A stretch of DNA of 64,000 nucleotides from Kiloniellales bacterium (GCA_030066685.1 JASJBF010000033.1:62001-126000), one strand, 5' to 3'. Positions 16,088 through 24,633 are shown, counted from the stretch's first letter. Notes: a model not told the origin generated them from the letters alone. Numbers and translations are program-made.

Positions 16088-16561
16088 TCATGGCGGCGCC
16101 AGACGAGCTTCGCCCTCCCAAAGATCTATGGCCAGCTTCAAGAGGGTCGGTTCTGCCAAGAAAATCCCTTCCGGCTGGATGAGCCGAGTGGTCACCGTGA
16201 ACTTGTAGAGACTCCCGGCCGCCAAGGAGAACGTCAGCTCGAACGGCCGAACCTGCTCGACGATCTCCCCGTCCGCCATCCCCCACGTCCGTACCTCCAG
16301 ATCCGCGCTGTGCTTTCCTGGGCGCAGGAGTACGGTGTCGGCATTCGAGGGAATGCGCCTCCCGTCGATCGCGAGCGGCTTGCTGTCGCTCAGCGCTATG
16401 GAGATCGCGGAAATCTCGCTGCTGGGCCGTTCCCCTCCCTCGTACAGCCTGACGACGACGGGACCATCCGTATCTTCACCCGTCACACGCGCCGGCCCGC
16501 AGCCCGCGAGAAAGCCAAGGACTGCGGTCCACGCAAGAGCACAAGCCATCTGCCTCCACAT
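16088..16561 (-). CDS. Putative lipoprotein of unknown function
   Basis: A 157-residue protein with an N-terminal signal peptide and lipobox LAGC at residues 18-21. The rest is beta-rich (VVVRLYEGGERPSSEISAI, then IDGRRIP and LLRPGKHSADLEVRTWG), similar in style to small periplasmic beta-sandwich domains that handle PEGA- or DUF-type substrates. No family recognised. Next to a truncated methyltransferase and a low-GC gene. Confidence 0.6.
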   Translation of the reverse strand: MWRQMACALAWTAVLGFLAGCGPARVTGEDTDGPVVVRLYEGGERPSSEISAISIALSDSKPLAIDGRRIPSNADTVLLRPGKHSADLEVRTWGMADGEIVEQVRPFELTFSLAAGSLYKFTVTTRLIQPEGIFLAEPTLLKLAIDLWEGEARLAPP

Positions 16562-16635
16562 ATCTTGGCTCCGAAGTCCGCCAAGGGGAAATCCGGGGCA
16601 GGATACATGTTTCCGCTTGCTGACGCGGTCCTATC

Positions 16636-16878
16636 TCAAAATCCCCTCGGACATGCCAACAGGAGCGCCGGTCCCGATAGACTTGCGACCCAGGCGGTTG
16701 TGAAATGGAAGTGCTGTCCCCCGAATTCGAATTCGAACTCCAGAACCTCCATCTCCGGCCGGAAGTACTCGCGCGTGACCTCCAGCTTTCTCTGGTAGGC
16801 GGCCTCGTCGGCAACGGGTCTCTTGGAATAGCGCTCGGCGATCCGATCCCAGAACCGGCTCGGCTGCTGCATCGTCAT
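16636..16878 (-). pseudogene. N-terminal fragment of a class I methyltransferase
   Basis: Residues MQQPSRFWDRIAERYSKRPV, then ADEAAYQRKLEVTREYFRPEMEVLEF, match the start of SAM-dependent methyltransferases of the 'FW..IA.RY...PVADE.AY..KL..T' type, which normally continue with the SAM-binding GCGTG motif. Here the sequence instead runs into EFEFGG at a tandem GAATTC repeat (16723-16734), after which similarity stops, and the frame ends within 30 codons. The rest of the enzyme is absent. Confidence 0.6.
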
Positions 16879-17074
16879 CTCCACTGGCTTGACCGGAATG
16901 TGGCGCAAACCCGCGGGGGCCCGCACCGGAGAAAAGGCTTGTCTGTTTCGACCATTGATTGGAGTCGCCGGGGCAAAGGCCGAGAGTTTTTCGCGACGGC
17001 AGACTGACGGTCAAGAGGCTGTTCCGAGAACAGTCGGTTTGTCTCCTGGCGCCACCGCACCCCGACCGTGATCC

Positions 17075-18010
17075 TTAATCAATACCGTCGTATCGAGATA
17101 AACCATAAGTATCGGGGCCATATGTCGGATCTTGTCGAACTTTGCTCGATAGATCTTGCATTATGTCATCATCTACTTCATCACCGCTAATGATCGATTG
17201 GGCAACTTGGTCAGCGACCTGATACACTTCCAATTGGCTCTTTGGACGGCCGGCTCGCTTACGCCAAAACAACGCTTCAGCAATAAACGCTACCACTTCG
17301 TCAAATAACCCACTTATGACTTTCGGTCCTTGTATGTCATTGACCGCGTGAGTCGCCTCATGAATGATCGCTGAACGGTCATTCATTGAAAGCGTCATTG
17401 GTCGAGAGAAAATAAAGATATTGGCTGGTGACGAGTAGGCTGCAAAAGACTTGTATCCATAGTTAATATCAACGCCAATCTGATTGTTGAATATTGCGCT
17501 AGCGACTTTATCATAATGGCGGCCAAGGATAGTTATTTTCTCCTTCCGGTCTGTACTTAATTGATGCCAGCTCAAAGTGAAATTAATTGTACGTAAAGGA
17601 TTGGATGTTCCCAAGGTCTCAAGAACGACTTGCTGCGAATTCATGACCTCGTCGGTGTGCGAACCAGGAGAACCTGGAGGGAGATTCGGGAGTGGGCTGA
17701 ATTTTATCCCTCTACTCCAGAGCAGATCATCCAACTTAGACAGTGTCTGTTGCCCAACGTCGCCATCCTTTGATGCCAACTTCTGATCATACTGGAATTT
17801 CCACACTATCTTCTTTGTCTCTGATCCATAGATCCCATCCGGTGTATGGTACTTTTTCGTTGAGATTGGCAATTTGTAACCCAGATCAATTAGCGCTTTC
17901 TGCACTAAACGAACTGCATGATTGGCCTCCCCCCGTCGCATCGGGGGAGAATTGGAACGGGCTAGGACCAATCTGCCGTTAGATTTGAAGTGGCCTGATT
18001 TAAAGCTCAT
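17075..18010 (-). CDS. Peptidoglycan-binding-like domain plus HExxH zincin-like protein
   Basis: A 311-residue protein without a signal peptide. Residues 25-95 form a PG_binding_1-type domain: VRLVQKALIDLGYKLP, then TPDGIYGSETKKIVWKFQ and VGQQTLSKLDDLL. The C-terminal part (residues 140-310) includes AIIHEATHAVNDIQG, an HExxH zinc-binding motif, with FDEVVAFIAEALFW downstream, whose Glu could be the third ligand. Such a pair suggests a cell-wall-directed metalloprotease or a secreted effector (such proteins are often carried with contractile injection or type VI systems). The gene is strikingly AT-richer than both neighbours, with AT-rich flanks 18011-18200, so it is probably transferred. No secretion genes are adjacent. 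Confidence 0.65.
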   Translation of the reverse strand: MSFKSGHFKSNGRLVLARSNSPPMRRGEANHAVRLVQKALIDLGYKLPISTKKYHTPDGIYGSETKKIVWKFQYDQKLASKDGDVGQQTLSKLDDLLWSRGIKFSPLPNLPPGSPGSHTDEVMNSQQVVLETLGTSNPLRTINFTLSWHQLSTDRKEKITILGRHYDKVASAIFNNQIGVDINYGYKSFAAYSSPANIFIFSRPMTLSMNDRSAIIHEATHAVNDIQGPKVISGLFDEVVAFIAEALFWRKRAGRPKSQLEVYQVADQVAQSIISGDEVDDDIMQDLSSKVRQDPTYGPDTYGLSRYDGID

Positions 18011-18260
18011 CGCCCGCCTCCCCTTGTCACCCTTTTGACCTTGATCAGGTCAGATTTATGGCGAGAGAACCCAAACTGGTATCGGGTTGAAGGCGCTATG
18101 GATACCCAGGCGAGAAAATCGTTGACATTCTCATCGCTGTATATCCACCAATTACAGTATCACAGTAGTGGAAGAAGGAAACCGATATCGAAGCTCTAGG
18201 GGTTGCAGTTCTGTTTCCTGACCAGCTCAGTGGATAGAAGACCTCCCTTCTGCCCCCCCT

Positions 18261-18953
18261 TTAAATCCCCAACCAGGCCTTCTGCACCTCCGTGTCCGCC
18301 ACCAGCGCCGCGCTCGGGCCCTGCCACTGGACCCGGCCCTTGCCGAGGACGTAGGCGGTATCCGCCAGCGCGGTCGCGAAGTGGAAGCTCTGCTCGACCA
18401 GGAGGATGGTCAGGCCTTCGTCCTTGACCGCCTGCAGGTGCCGCTGCACCTCGCGCACGATGACCGGGGCCAGACCCTCGGTCGGCTCGTCCAGGATCAG
18501 CAGCTCCGGGTTCAGCAGCAGGGCCCGGGCGATGGCCAGCATCTGCTGCTCGCCGCCGGAGAGCACCCCGCCGCCCTGGCGCCGCCGCTCGGCGAGGCAC
18601 GGGAAGAGCCGGTGGATCCGCGCTAGGCTCCAGGGCCCGGGCCGGCGGCCCGCCGCGATGGCCAGGTTCTCCTCCACGCTGAGCGAAGGGAAGATGCCCC
18701 GGGTCTCGGGCAGGAAGGAGAGGCCGCGCCGCGCGATCCACTGCGTCCGGCGCCGGGTGATGTCCTCGCCCTCGAAGACCACCCGGCCGCGCCGCGCCGG
18801 GGTCAGCCCCATGACCGAGCGCAGGGTCGTGGTCTTGCCCGCCCCGTTGCGCCCGAGCAGGGCGACCACCGCGCCCTTTGGCACCTCCAGTGACACGCCG
18901 CGCAGGACGTGGCTCTCGCCGTAGTAGGTGTGGATCTCCTCCAGCGCCAGCAG
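18261..18953 (-). CDS. livF: Branched-chain amino acid ABC transporter ATP-binding protein LivF
   Basis: An ABC ATPase of about 230 residues with Walker A (GRNGAGKTT), Q-loop region, signature LSGGEQQML, Walker B (LLILDEPTEGL) and H-loop (VEQS position). It energises import of leucine, isoleucine and valine with LivG. The first ATG or GTG in frame (GTG 18896) would remove the first beta strand and the aromatic A-loop (HTYYGESHVL). That conserved N terminus is present upstream but begins only with CTG codons at 18953 and 18950, directly after the TGA of livG and in the same frame. I therefore place the start at CTG 18953; this is inference. Last gene of the liv operon. Confidence 0.88.
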   Translation of the reverse strand: MLALEEIHTYYGESHVLRGVSLEVPKGAVVALLGRNGAGKTTTLRSVMGLTPARRGRVVFEGEDITRRRTQWIARRGLSFLPETRGIFPSLSVEENLAIAAGRRPGPWSLARIHRLFPCLAERRRQGGGVLSGGEQQMLAIARALLLNPELLILDEPTEGLAPVIVREVQRHLQAVKDEGLTILLVEQSFHFATALADTAYVLGKGRVQWQGPSAALVADTEVQKAWLGI

Positions 18954-18956
18954 GGC

Positions 18957-19724
18957 TCAGTCCTCCGGCCTGCCGAGGTAGGTCCGCTGGACCAGCTCCG
19001 AGCCGCGGACCTCCGCCGGCGTGCCCTCGAGCAGGACCTCGCCGTAGTTGAGCACGGTGATCCGCTCGGCGTGGGCGAAGACCACCTCCATCTCGTGCTC
19101 GATGATCAGGACGGTGAGGTCGCGCGGCAGGGAATCGATCAGCCGCATCATCATCCCGGTCTCCTCCGGGCTCATCCCCGAGGTCGGCTCGTCGAGCAGC
19201 AACACCCGCGGCGCGGCCATCATCGCCAGGCCGACCTCGAGCTGCCGCCGGGCGCCGTAGGAGAGCGCGCGCACCGGCTGGTCGAGCCGGTCCAGCAGGT
19301 CGACCGCGGTGGCGACGCGCTCGGCCGCCTCCCGCGCCGCCCGGTCGGCCGCGAGCCGCCGCCAGAAGACGTGGCCCTTGCCGCGCCGCGCCAGGTCGGC
19401 GAGCAGCAGGTTGTCGCGCACGGACTCGCTTTCGAAGAGGTTGTTCTTCTGGAAGCTGCGCGACAGGCCGAGCCGGGCGCGCCGGTCCGGCGGCAGGGCG
19501 GTGATGTCGCGGCCCTCCAGGATGATCCGCCCGGCCGAGGGCTGAAGCTCCCCGGCCAGCAGGTTGAACAGGGTGGTCTTGCCGGCGCCGTTCGGCCCGA
19601 TGATCGCGTGGCGCCGCCCGGCCGGGATCTCGAGCGCGACCTCCCGGGTCACCTGCAGGCCGCGGAAGTGCTTGCTCAGCCCCTCGGTGCGCAGCAGCGG
19701 CTGTGCCGCGCCGGTCTCAGGCAT
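18957..19724 (-). CDS. livG: Branched-chain amino acid ABC transporter ATP-binding protein LivG
   Basis: A 255-residue ABC ATPase. Walker A GPNGAGKTTLF, then SFQKNNLFESESVRDNLLLA (LivG-type Q-loop), signature LSYGARRQLEVGLAM, Walker B VLLLDEPTSGM and the switch His in IIEHEME are all visible; LSYG instead of LSGG is usual for LivG. The start overlaps the end of livM by 8 bp. Works with LivF on the cytoplasmic face of the LivHM permease. Confidence 0.93.
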   Translation of the reverse strand: MPETGAAQPLLRTEGLSKHFRGLQVTREVALEIPAGRRHAIIGPNGAGKTTLFNLLAGELQPSAGRIILEGRDITALPPDRRARLGLSRSFQKNNLFESESVRDNLLLADLARRGKGHVFWRRLAADRAAREAAERVATAVDLLDRLDQPVRALSYGARRQLEVGLAMMAAPRVLLLDEPTSGMSPEETGMMMRLIDSLPRDLTVLIIEHEMEVVFAHAERITVLNYGEVLLEGTPAEVRGSELVQRTYLGRPED

Positions 19725-20691
19725 GGCCGCGCGCCCCCTCCCGCCGCGGCCGCCACCTCTGCCAAAGCTGGGCCGCGGCCCCGACCAGGCCGTTGCGCCC
19801 GCTGACCACCACCAGGATCAGGAACAGCCCGAGCCAGAGCCCCCAGTAATCGGTGTAGTTCGACAGCTCGTGGCGCAGCAGGGTCAAGAGGATTGCGCCG
19901 ACCACCGGCCCGACCAGGGTCGCCAGGCCGCCCAGGATGACCATCACTAGGATCTCGCCCGAGGTCGTCCAGTGCAGCAGCTGCGGGGTGATGAACTGGG
20001 TGTGCTGGGCGGCCAGCACCCCGGCCAGCCCGGCGATCGCGCCGGCCAGCGCGAAGGCGCTGGTCTTGTAGGCCCGCACCGGCAGGCCCAGCGCGCGCAG
20101 GCGCTGCTCGTTGCTGTGGATCCCGGCGAGCGCCTTGCCGTAGGGAGTCGCCAGGAGCCAGGCCAGCGCGAGGTAGACCAGGACCGCGACCAGGATCGCG
20201 GCGACCGCGAAAGTCCGCGGCTCGGCCAGCTCCAGGCCCAGCGCCGAAAGGTCGAGGCGCGGGATCCCGGCCAGGCCGTCGTCGCCGCCCAGGGCCCGGG
20301 ACTTGAAGACGAACTCGTGGCCCATCTCCCCGAAGGCCAGCGTGATCATGATGAAGAAGATCCCGCGCACCCGGGTCACGATGGCCCCGACCACCAAGGC
20401 CAGCACCCCGGTCGCCAGGGGCGCGATCAGTAGCGCCAGGCCGGGCGGCCAGCCCAGGAGGACGGTCAGCGCCGCGAAGCCGTAGGCGCCGAGCCCGAAG
20501 AAGGCGGCGTGGCCCAGGGAGACCAGGCCGGTCACCCCGGCCAGCAGGTCCAGGCTCATGGCCAGGACCGCAAAGATCGCGATCTCGGCCAGCAGCTCCA
20601 GGCCGAAGTACTCGGCCCGGGCCGCGTACCCAAGCAGGCCGAGGAAGACCAGCCCGGCGACCCCGTCGCGGAAGGTGAGTCCCTTCAGCAC
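19717..20691 (-). CDS. livM: Branched-chain amino acid ABC transporter permease LivM
   Basis: A 324-residue inner-membrane permease with about nine hydrophobic segments. The LivM hallmarks are LLAGVTGLVSLGHAAFFGLGAY near residues 48-70, MITLAFGEMGHEFVFKS, and the cytoplasmic EAA-like coupling loop NEQRLRALGLPVRAYKTSAF near residue 195. It forms the channel with LivH. It starts 4 bp after the stop of livH, so the genes are one transcription unit. The C-terminal Arg-rich tail overlaps livG. Confidence 0.93.
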   Translation of the reverse strand: MLKGLTFRDGVAGLVFLGLLGYAARAEYFGLELLAEIAIFAVLAMSLDLLAGVTGLVSLGHAAFFGLGAYGFAALTVLLGWPPGLALLIAPLATGVLALVVGAIVTRVRGIFFIMITLAFGEMGHEFVFKSRALGGDDGLAGIPRLDLSALGLELAEPRTFAVAAILVAVLVYLALAWLLATPYGKALAGIHSNEQRLRALGLPVRAYKTSAFALAGAIAGLAGVLAAQHTQFITPQLLHWTTSGEILVMVILGGLATLVGPVVGAILLTLLRHELSNYTDYWGLWLGLFLILVVVSGRNGLVGAAAQLWQRWRPRREGARGHA

Positions 20692-20695
20692 GCCG

Positions 20696-21568
20696 TCACT
20701 CCCGCACCGGGAAGAGCCCCTCGGGCTTGACCAGCAGCGCCACGACCAGCAGCAGGTGGATCAGGATCCCGGCGAAGGCCGGGACCAGCACCTGGCCGAA
20801 GGTGATGGTGGCGCCGATCAGCAGCGCCCCGACCATGGCGCCCTTGAGGCTGCCAAGCCCGCCGATCACCACCACGATCAGGGCCGGCACCAGGATCGAG
20901 ACCCCCATCCCGGCCTCGACCGGAAAGGCCGGCAGGGCGATCACCCCGGCCAGGCCGGCCAGGGCGCAGCCGAGCAGGAACACCAGGAAGAAGGTCCGGT
21001 CGACGTCGATCCCCAGGCAGCGCGCGGTCTCGGCGTCGTCGACCCCGGCGCGGATCTCGGCGCCCAGGCGGGTGCGCTCCAGCCAGAGGTAGAGCAGGGC
21101 GAAGACGCCCAGGCCGACCGCGATGATGAAGATCCGGTAGGCCGGATAGGACTCGCCCAGGATGGTGACCGCCCCCTGGAAGGGCAGGCCCCTGGTCAGG
21201 CCGAGCTGGTCCGTCCCCCAGAGGTAGCGCTGGACGTCGATCAGCACGAAGATCAGCCCGAAGGTGACCAGCACCTGGTTCATCGGCCCGGCGAAGCGCA
21301 GGCGGTCGATCAGGGTCGCGTAGAGCGCCGCCCCGATCCCGGCGACGATCAGCGGCGCCGCGGCGAAGGCGAACCAGAAGGAGCCGCTCCACAGCGCCAG
21401 GGAATAGCCGATCAGCGCGCCCAGGGCGTAGAGCGAGCCGTGCGCCAGGTTGACGAAGTTCATCAATCCGAAGATCACGGTCAGCCCGACCGACAGCAGG
21501 AACAGCAGCATCGCCAGCTGCAGGCTGTTCAGCCCCTGCACCAACCAGAACCCGGGATCCGCCAGCAT
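20696..21568 (-). CDS. livH: Branched-chain amino acid ABC transporter permease LivH
   Basis: A permease of about 290 residues. GLMNFVNLAHGSLYALGA near residue 35 is the LivH hallmark; the coupling loop reads DDAETARCLGIDVDRTFF, and the segment VVVIGGLGSLKGAMVGALLIG is typical of the C-terminal half. ATG 21568 is preferred because it begins just before the first membrane segment; the longer frame from 21628 adds a non-conserved tail. livJ lies upstream across repeats and a terminator, so the membrane/ATPase genes probably have their own promoter or rely on read-through. Confidence 0.92.
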   Translation of the reverse strand: MLADPGFWLVQGLNSLQLAMLLFLLSVGLTVIFGLMNFVNLAHGSLYALGALIGYSLALWSGSFWFAFAAAPLIVAGIGAALYATLIDRLRFAGPMNQVLVTFGLIFVLIDVQRYLWGTDQLGLTRGLPFQGAVTILGESYPAYRIFIIAVGLGVFALLYLWLERTRLGAEIRAGVDDAETARCLGIDVDRTFFLVFLLGCALAGLAGVIALPAFPVEAGMGVSILVPALIVVVIGGLGSLKGAMVGALLIGATITFGQVLVPAFAGILIHLLLVVALLVKPEGLFPVRE

Positions 21569-21697
21569 CAGCGGCGCCCCGCAATCCTCTTCCCCCTCGA
21601 TGGGGCGCGTACGCGCTGTGCTGCGCACGGATCGAGGAGGGGGTGGCGGCCGACAGGCCGCCCGATCGCAATCTTCAAGCGAGATCGCCGAAGAGTA

Positions 21698-21734
21698 CCC
21701 CCCACCCTAACCCTCCCCCACAAAGGGGGAGGGA
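21698..21734. repeat. Short GC/purine-tract inverted repeat
   Basis: CCCCCCACCCTAACCCTCCC followed by CCACAAAGGGGGAGGG forms a hairpin of C-rich and G-rich arms. This type of sequence is a common intergenic repeat in alphaproteobacteria; it lies between livH and livJ. Confidence 0.6.
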
Positions 21735-21790
21735 ACCTGAGTGCCGATAGCTTCAGCGTGTCCTCCCCTTCACTGTCCTCAACCTTCTCC

Positions 21791-21873
21791 CGCTGTCATC
21801 CCCGGGCTTGACCCGGCGATCCATCGAGCAAGCGGTACCATGGATTGCCGGGTCAAGCCCGGCAATGACAGCG
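21791..21873. repeat. Long palindromic intergenic repeat (TGTCATCCCCGGGCTTGACC type)
   Basis: Left arm CGCTGTCATCCCCGGGCTTG ... GATCCAT and right arm ATGGATTGCC ... GGCAATGACAGCG pair over about 34 bp with a few mismatches and a 13-bp loop. The motif 'tgtcatcc.cgggcttgacccgg' is a well-known dispersed intergenic palindrome of alphaproteobacteria. Confidence 0.85.
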
Positions 21874-21987
21874 GGGCGTGGTCAATGCAAGGTGCAATGG
21901 ACCCCATCGACGCCTGCTAGCCGCCGCAGATGTCCGTCGGAGCCATTAGAGTAGAACCACCGCGTCCCGAAAGAAGGAAAACACCCC

Positions 21988-22037
21988 GAAAAAGCAGCGG
22001 GCGCCCGCCGCCCCCGTGTCGGGGTGTGGGCGCCCGC
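21988..22037 (-). terminator. Intrinsic terminator of livJ
   Basis: On the minus strand a perfect 10-bp stem (GCGGGCGCCC / GGGCGCCCGC) with a 21-nt loop is followed by TGCTTTTT, starting about 20 bp after the livJ stop codon. This should separate livJ transcription from livHMGF, at least in part. Confidence 0.8.
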
Positions 22038-22057
22038 GCCATCTACGCCCGCAAGGG

Positions 22058-23251
22058 CTACATCGCGCAGCCGTTGACCTCGTCGCGCACGCCCTCGACC
22101 TTCTCCAGGACGGTCTGGGTCACCGCGCCGTCCTTGAAGTCGTTGCGGAAGATGTAGATCGACTGCACCACGTTGTTGGTCTTGGGGTCGATCTCCAGCG
22201 GCCCGCGCGGGCCGTCGAAACTGACCTTGCGCAGGTTCTCGGCGAGCTTGGCCTTGTCGCCGCCCGAGAGCTTGAGCGCCTCGACGATCAGCCGCGCGGC
22301 GTCGTAGCCCTGGACCGCGAACTCCGAGCCGACCTTCTCGTGCTTGGCCTGGTAGGCCTCCTGGAAGCGCTTGTTCTCCGCGGTGTCGATGGTCGGCACG
22401 TAGTGCAGCGAGGCTGTGATGCCGTCGGCCGCCTCGCCCTGGACGTGGACGTAGGCCGCCGAGGTCAAAAAGCCGGCGCCGTAGAGCGGGATCTCCTTCT
22501 TGAGGCCGAAGGCGTGGTACTGCTTGACGAAGGTGATCGCGGCCCCGCCGGCGAAGAAGGTGTAGATGGCGTCCGGCTCCGCCGCCTTGGCCGCCGAGAG
22601 GTAGGGCCCGTAGTCCTTGGTCCCCGAGAGCGGCGGGAAGGCCTCGCCGACCACCTCGCCGCCGGCCGCGGTGAAGGTCGCCTTGAAGGCCTCGATCATC
22701 TGGTGCCCGGCCGCGTAGTCCGGCGCCATGGCGTAGACCTTCTTCACCCCCTGGGCCGCCAGCCACGGTCCCATCGGCCGGTTGATCATGCCGTTGGAGA
22801 AGGACACCCGGGTGATGTAGGGGCTGCACTTCGGCCCGGTCATGGCGTCGTTGCCGGCGTTGGCGACGACCAGCGGCATCTTGGCGCCGTGGACGAAGTC
22901 GCGCAGCCCGCCCAGCACCGCCGAGGAGACGATGCCGGTCAGGACGTCGACCTTGTCCTGCAGGACCATCTTCTTGGCCTTGGCCAGACCCGTGGCCGGC
23001 TTGGCCTCGGTGTCGGCCCGCTCGACCGTGATGGTCACGCCCTGGAGCTCGCCGCCGAAGTGCTCGAGCCCCAGGTTGAAGCCGTTCTCGATGTGGCTGC
23101 CCAGTCCGGCATAGACGCCGGAGAAGGGCAGCAGCAGGCCGACCTTGACCTCCTCCTCGGCCGCCGCCGGCCCCGGGGCCGCCACCCCGGCCAGCAGGCC
23201 GCCCAGAGGCGCACAGAGCGCCAGGACGCCCGCAACGCTACGGATCCTCAT
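22058..23251 (-). CDS. livJ: Branched-chain amino acid ABC transporter periplasmic binding protein LivJ
   Basis: A 397-residue type I periplasmic binding protein. The ATG at 23251 follows GGGAGGAAAGCGG, a strong ribosome binding site, and starts a Sec signal peptide ending near PAAAEEE. The mature protein begins VKVGLLLPFSGVYAGLG, the usual Leu/Ile/Val-binding start, and continues with QDKVDVLTGIVSSAVL and AGNDAMTGPKCSPYI. It delivers branched-chain amino acids, or related compounds such as aromatic acids or amides, to LivHMGF. Divergent from the SDR gene, with a dyad operator in between. Confidence 0.92.
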   Translation of the reverse strand: MRIRSVAGVLALCAPLGGLLAGVAAPGPAAAEEEVKVGLLLPFSGVYAGLGSHIENGFNLGLEHFGGELQGVTITVERADTEAKPATGLAKAKKMVLQDKVDVLTGIVSSAVLGGLRDFVHGAKMPLVVANAGNDAMTGPKCSPYITRVSFSNGMINRPMGPWLAAQGVKKVYAMAPDYAAGHQMIEAFKATFTAAGGEVVGEAFPPLSGTKDYGPYLSAAKAAEPDAIYTFFAGGAAITFVKQYHAFGLKKEIPLYGAGFLTSAAYVHVQGEAADGITASLHYVPTIDTAENKRFQEAYQAKHEKVGSEFAVQGYDAARLIVEALKLSGGDKAKLAENLRKVSFDGPRGPLEIDPKTNNVVQSIYIFRNDFKDGAVTQTVLEKVEGVRDEVNGCAM

Positions 23252-23496
23252 CCGCTTTCCTCCCTTTTCCCGAGCCTTCGGCCCGTTGTGATCGCGTTTC
23301 TTCCTTGGTTGCGCCGCGCCGGCCCCGCCCCGCGTTCGGGGCAAGGGAACGGGGCCGCCGCGCCAGCCGGACTCTAGCCCAAGCCGGGGTCGGGGAGAAA
23401 GGGTCACGCGGCGGCTTGGACGAAGGCCGCGCGACGGCAAGGCGCGGAGGCGGCATTTCCTCGCGTCGAGGGGCCTCGGCGCAGCTTCGTCCCGCG

Positions 23497-23533
23497 ATTG
23501 TGCAGTGCAATATTTCTTGCTGCACTGCACAAT
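23497..23533. promoter_or_regulatory. Perfect 13-bp-arm dyad operator between livJ and the SDR gene
   Basis: ATTGTGCAGTGCA at 23497-23509 and its exact inverse complement TGCACTGCACAAT at 23521-23533 are separated by 11 bp. The centre lies about 250 bp upstream of livJ and 105 bp upstream of the SDR gene, and the right arm overlaps the likely SDR promoter, so a dimeric repressor binding here could control both genes. Confidence 0.75.
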
Positions 23534-23545
23534 TTCTGCTAGAAT
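23517..23545 (+). promoter_or_regulatory. Likely promoter of the SDR gene
   Basis: TTGCTG (23517-23522) and TAGAAT (23540-23545) are separated by exactly 17 bp. The -35 is only a partial match, but the -10 matches TATAAT at five of six positions, and the operator arm covers the spacer. Confidence 0.5.
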
Positions 23546-23619
23546 TTCGGTCACTTGGCCGGGTGTCCCGACAGCGTCCTTTGCACGGGACGGCGTTCGG
23601 CCAGGCTTGGAGAAAAGCC

Positions 23620-24438
23620 ATGAAAATCAAAGGGAAAACCGCCGTCGTCACCGGGGCGTCGGGCGGTATCGGCTATGCGGTCTGCGAGGAGCTCGCCGGC
23701 CGCGGCGCCGGCCACGTGGCGATGGTCGATCTCGACGGCCATGTCGTCGAGGCGGCGGCGCGAATCAACCACGAGGCCGGCCGCGAGGTCGCCAAGGCCT
23801 ATCAGGGCGATACCCGGGATTCGGACTTCCGCCACGAGGTCTACGACCAGGTCTGCATGGCCCGGGGCGAGGTCAACATCTGCGTGCCCGCGGCCGGGAT
23901 CGTGCGCGACGCCCTGGCGGTCAAGATCGACAAGGCCAGCGGGCGGGCGCAGGTCTACGACGAGGAGACCTTCCGCCTGGTGACCGAGGTGAACTACATC
24001 GCGCCGATCTACTGGGCGATGGAGATGATCGGCCGGGTCGCCGAGAGCCGCTACGCCCGCGGCCTGGGCAAGTGGGGCCCGACGGAGGACATGGAAGGCG
24101 CCATCGTCTTCATCGGTTCGGTCGCCTCCCAGGGCAACAAGGGTCAGATCTCCTACGCCTCGGCCAAGGCGGCGCTGGAGGGCGCGGCCTCGACCTTGAT
24201 GAAGGAGGCCATCTTCCACGGCGTGCGCTGCTCGATCATCCATCCGGGCTTCACCGATACGCCGATCCTGCGGGCCATGGGCAAGGACTACCTGGCCAAG
24301 CACGTGCTGCCCGACACCCAGCTGGGCCGCCTGATCAAGCCCGAGGAGATCGCCGACGCGATCTGCTTCATGATCACCAACCAGGCGGTCAGCGGGGAGA
24401 TCTGGGCCGACGCCGGCTGGCACCCGGCCGCGGCCTGA
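23620..24438 (+). CDS. Short-chain dehydrogenase/reductase (SDR family)
   Basis: A 272-residue classical SDR. TGASGGIG at residues 11-18 binds the nucleotide, VDLD around 36-39 ends the second strand with Asp (suggesting NAD preference), and the catalytic Ser of FIGSVAS with Y179 and K183 (SYASAKAAL) completes the active site. An insert around residues 95-155 (VKIDKASGRAQVYDEE) is longer than in FabG-type enzymes. HPGFTDTPIL follows the active site as in many 3-hydroxyacyl or 3-hydroxybutyrate dehydrogenases. The substrate is unknown; divergence from the liv genes suggests a link to branched-chain or acyl metabolism. The ATG at 23620 fits the family start. Confidence 0.88.
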   Translation: MKIKGKTAVVTGASGGIGYAVCEELAGRGAGHVAMVDLDGHVVEAAARINHEAGREVAKAYQGDTRDSDFRHEVYDQVCMARGEVNICVPAAGIVRDALAVKIDKASGRAQVYDEETFRLVTEVNYIAPIYWAMEMIGRVAESRYARGLGKWGPTEDMEGAIVFIGSVASQGNKGQISYASAKAALEGAASTLMKEAIFHGVRCSIIHPGFTDTPILRAMGKDYLAKHVLPDTQLGRLIKPEEIADAICFMITNQAVSGEIWADAGWHPAAA

Positions 24439-24633
24439 GGCGCGCACCGGCGCGGCACGACGGCGCCGGCGATCGCCCCGGTCGCCGGCGGAGCGGGTGC
24501 CCGACCCGTTCCCTCAAGGGGGTGCGCGATAGAGTGTGGGATATGCCACGCGGCCGAGCGCGCGACCTGCTAGGATTCGGGCCGAGCCGACGCGACCGTC
24601 GGCGCAGGACTCCTTGAGACGGGGGACTCGGGG

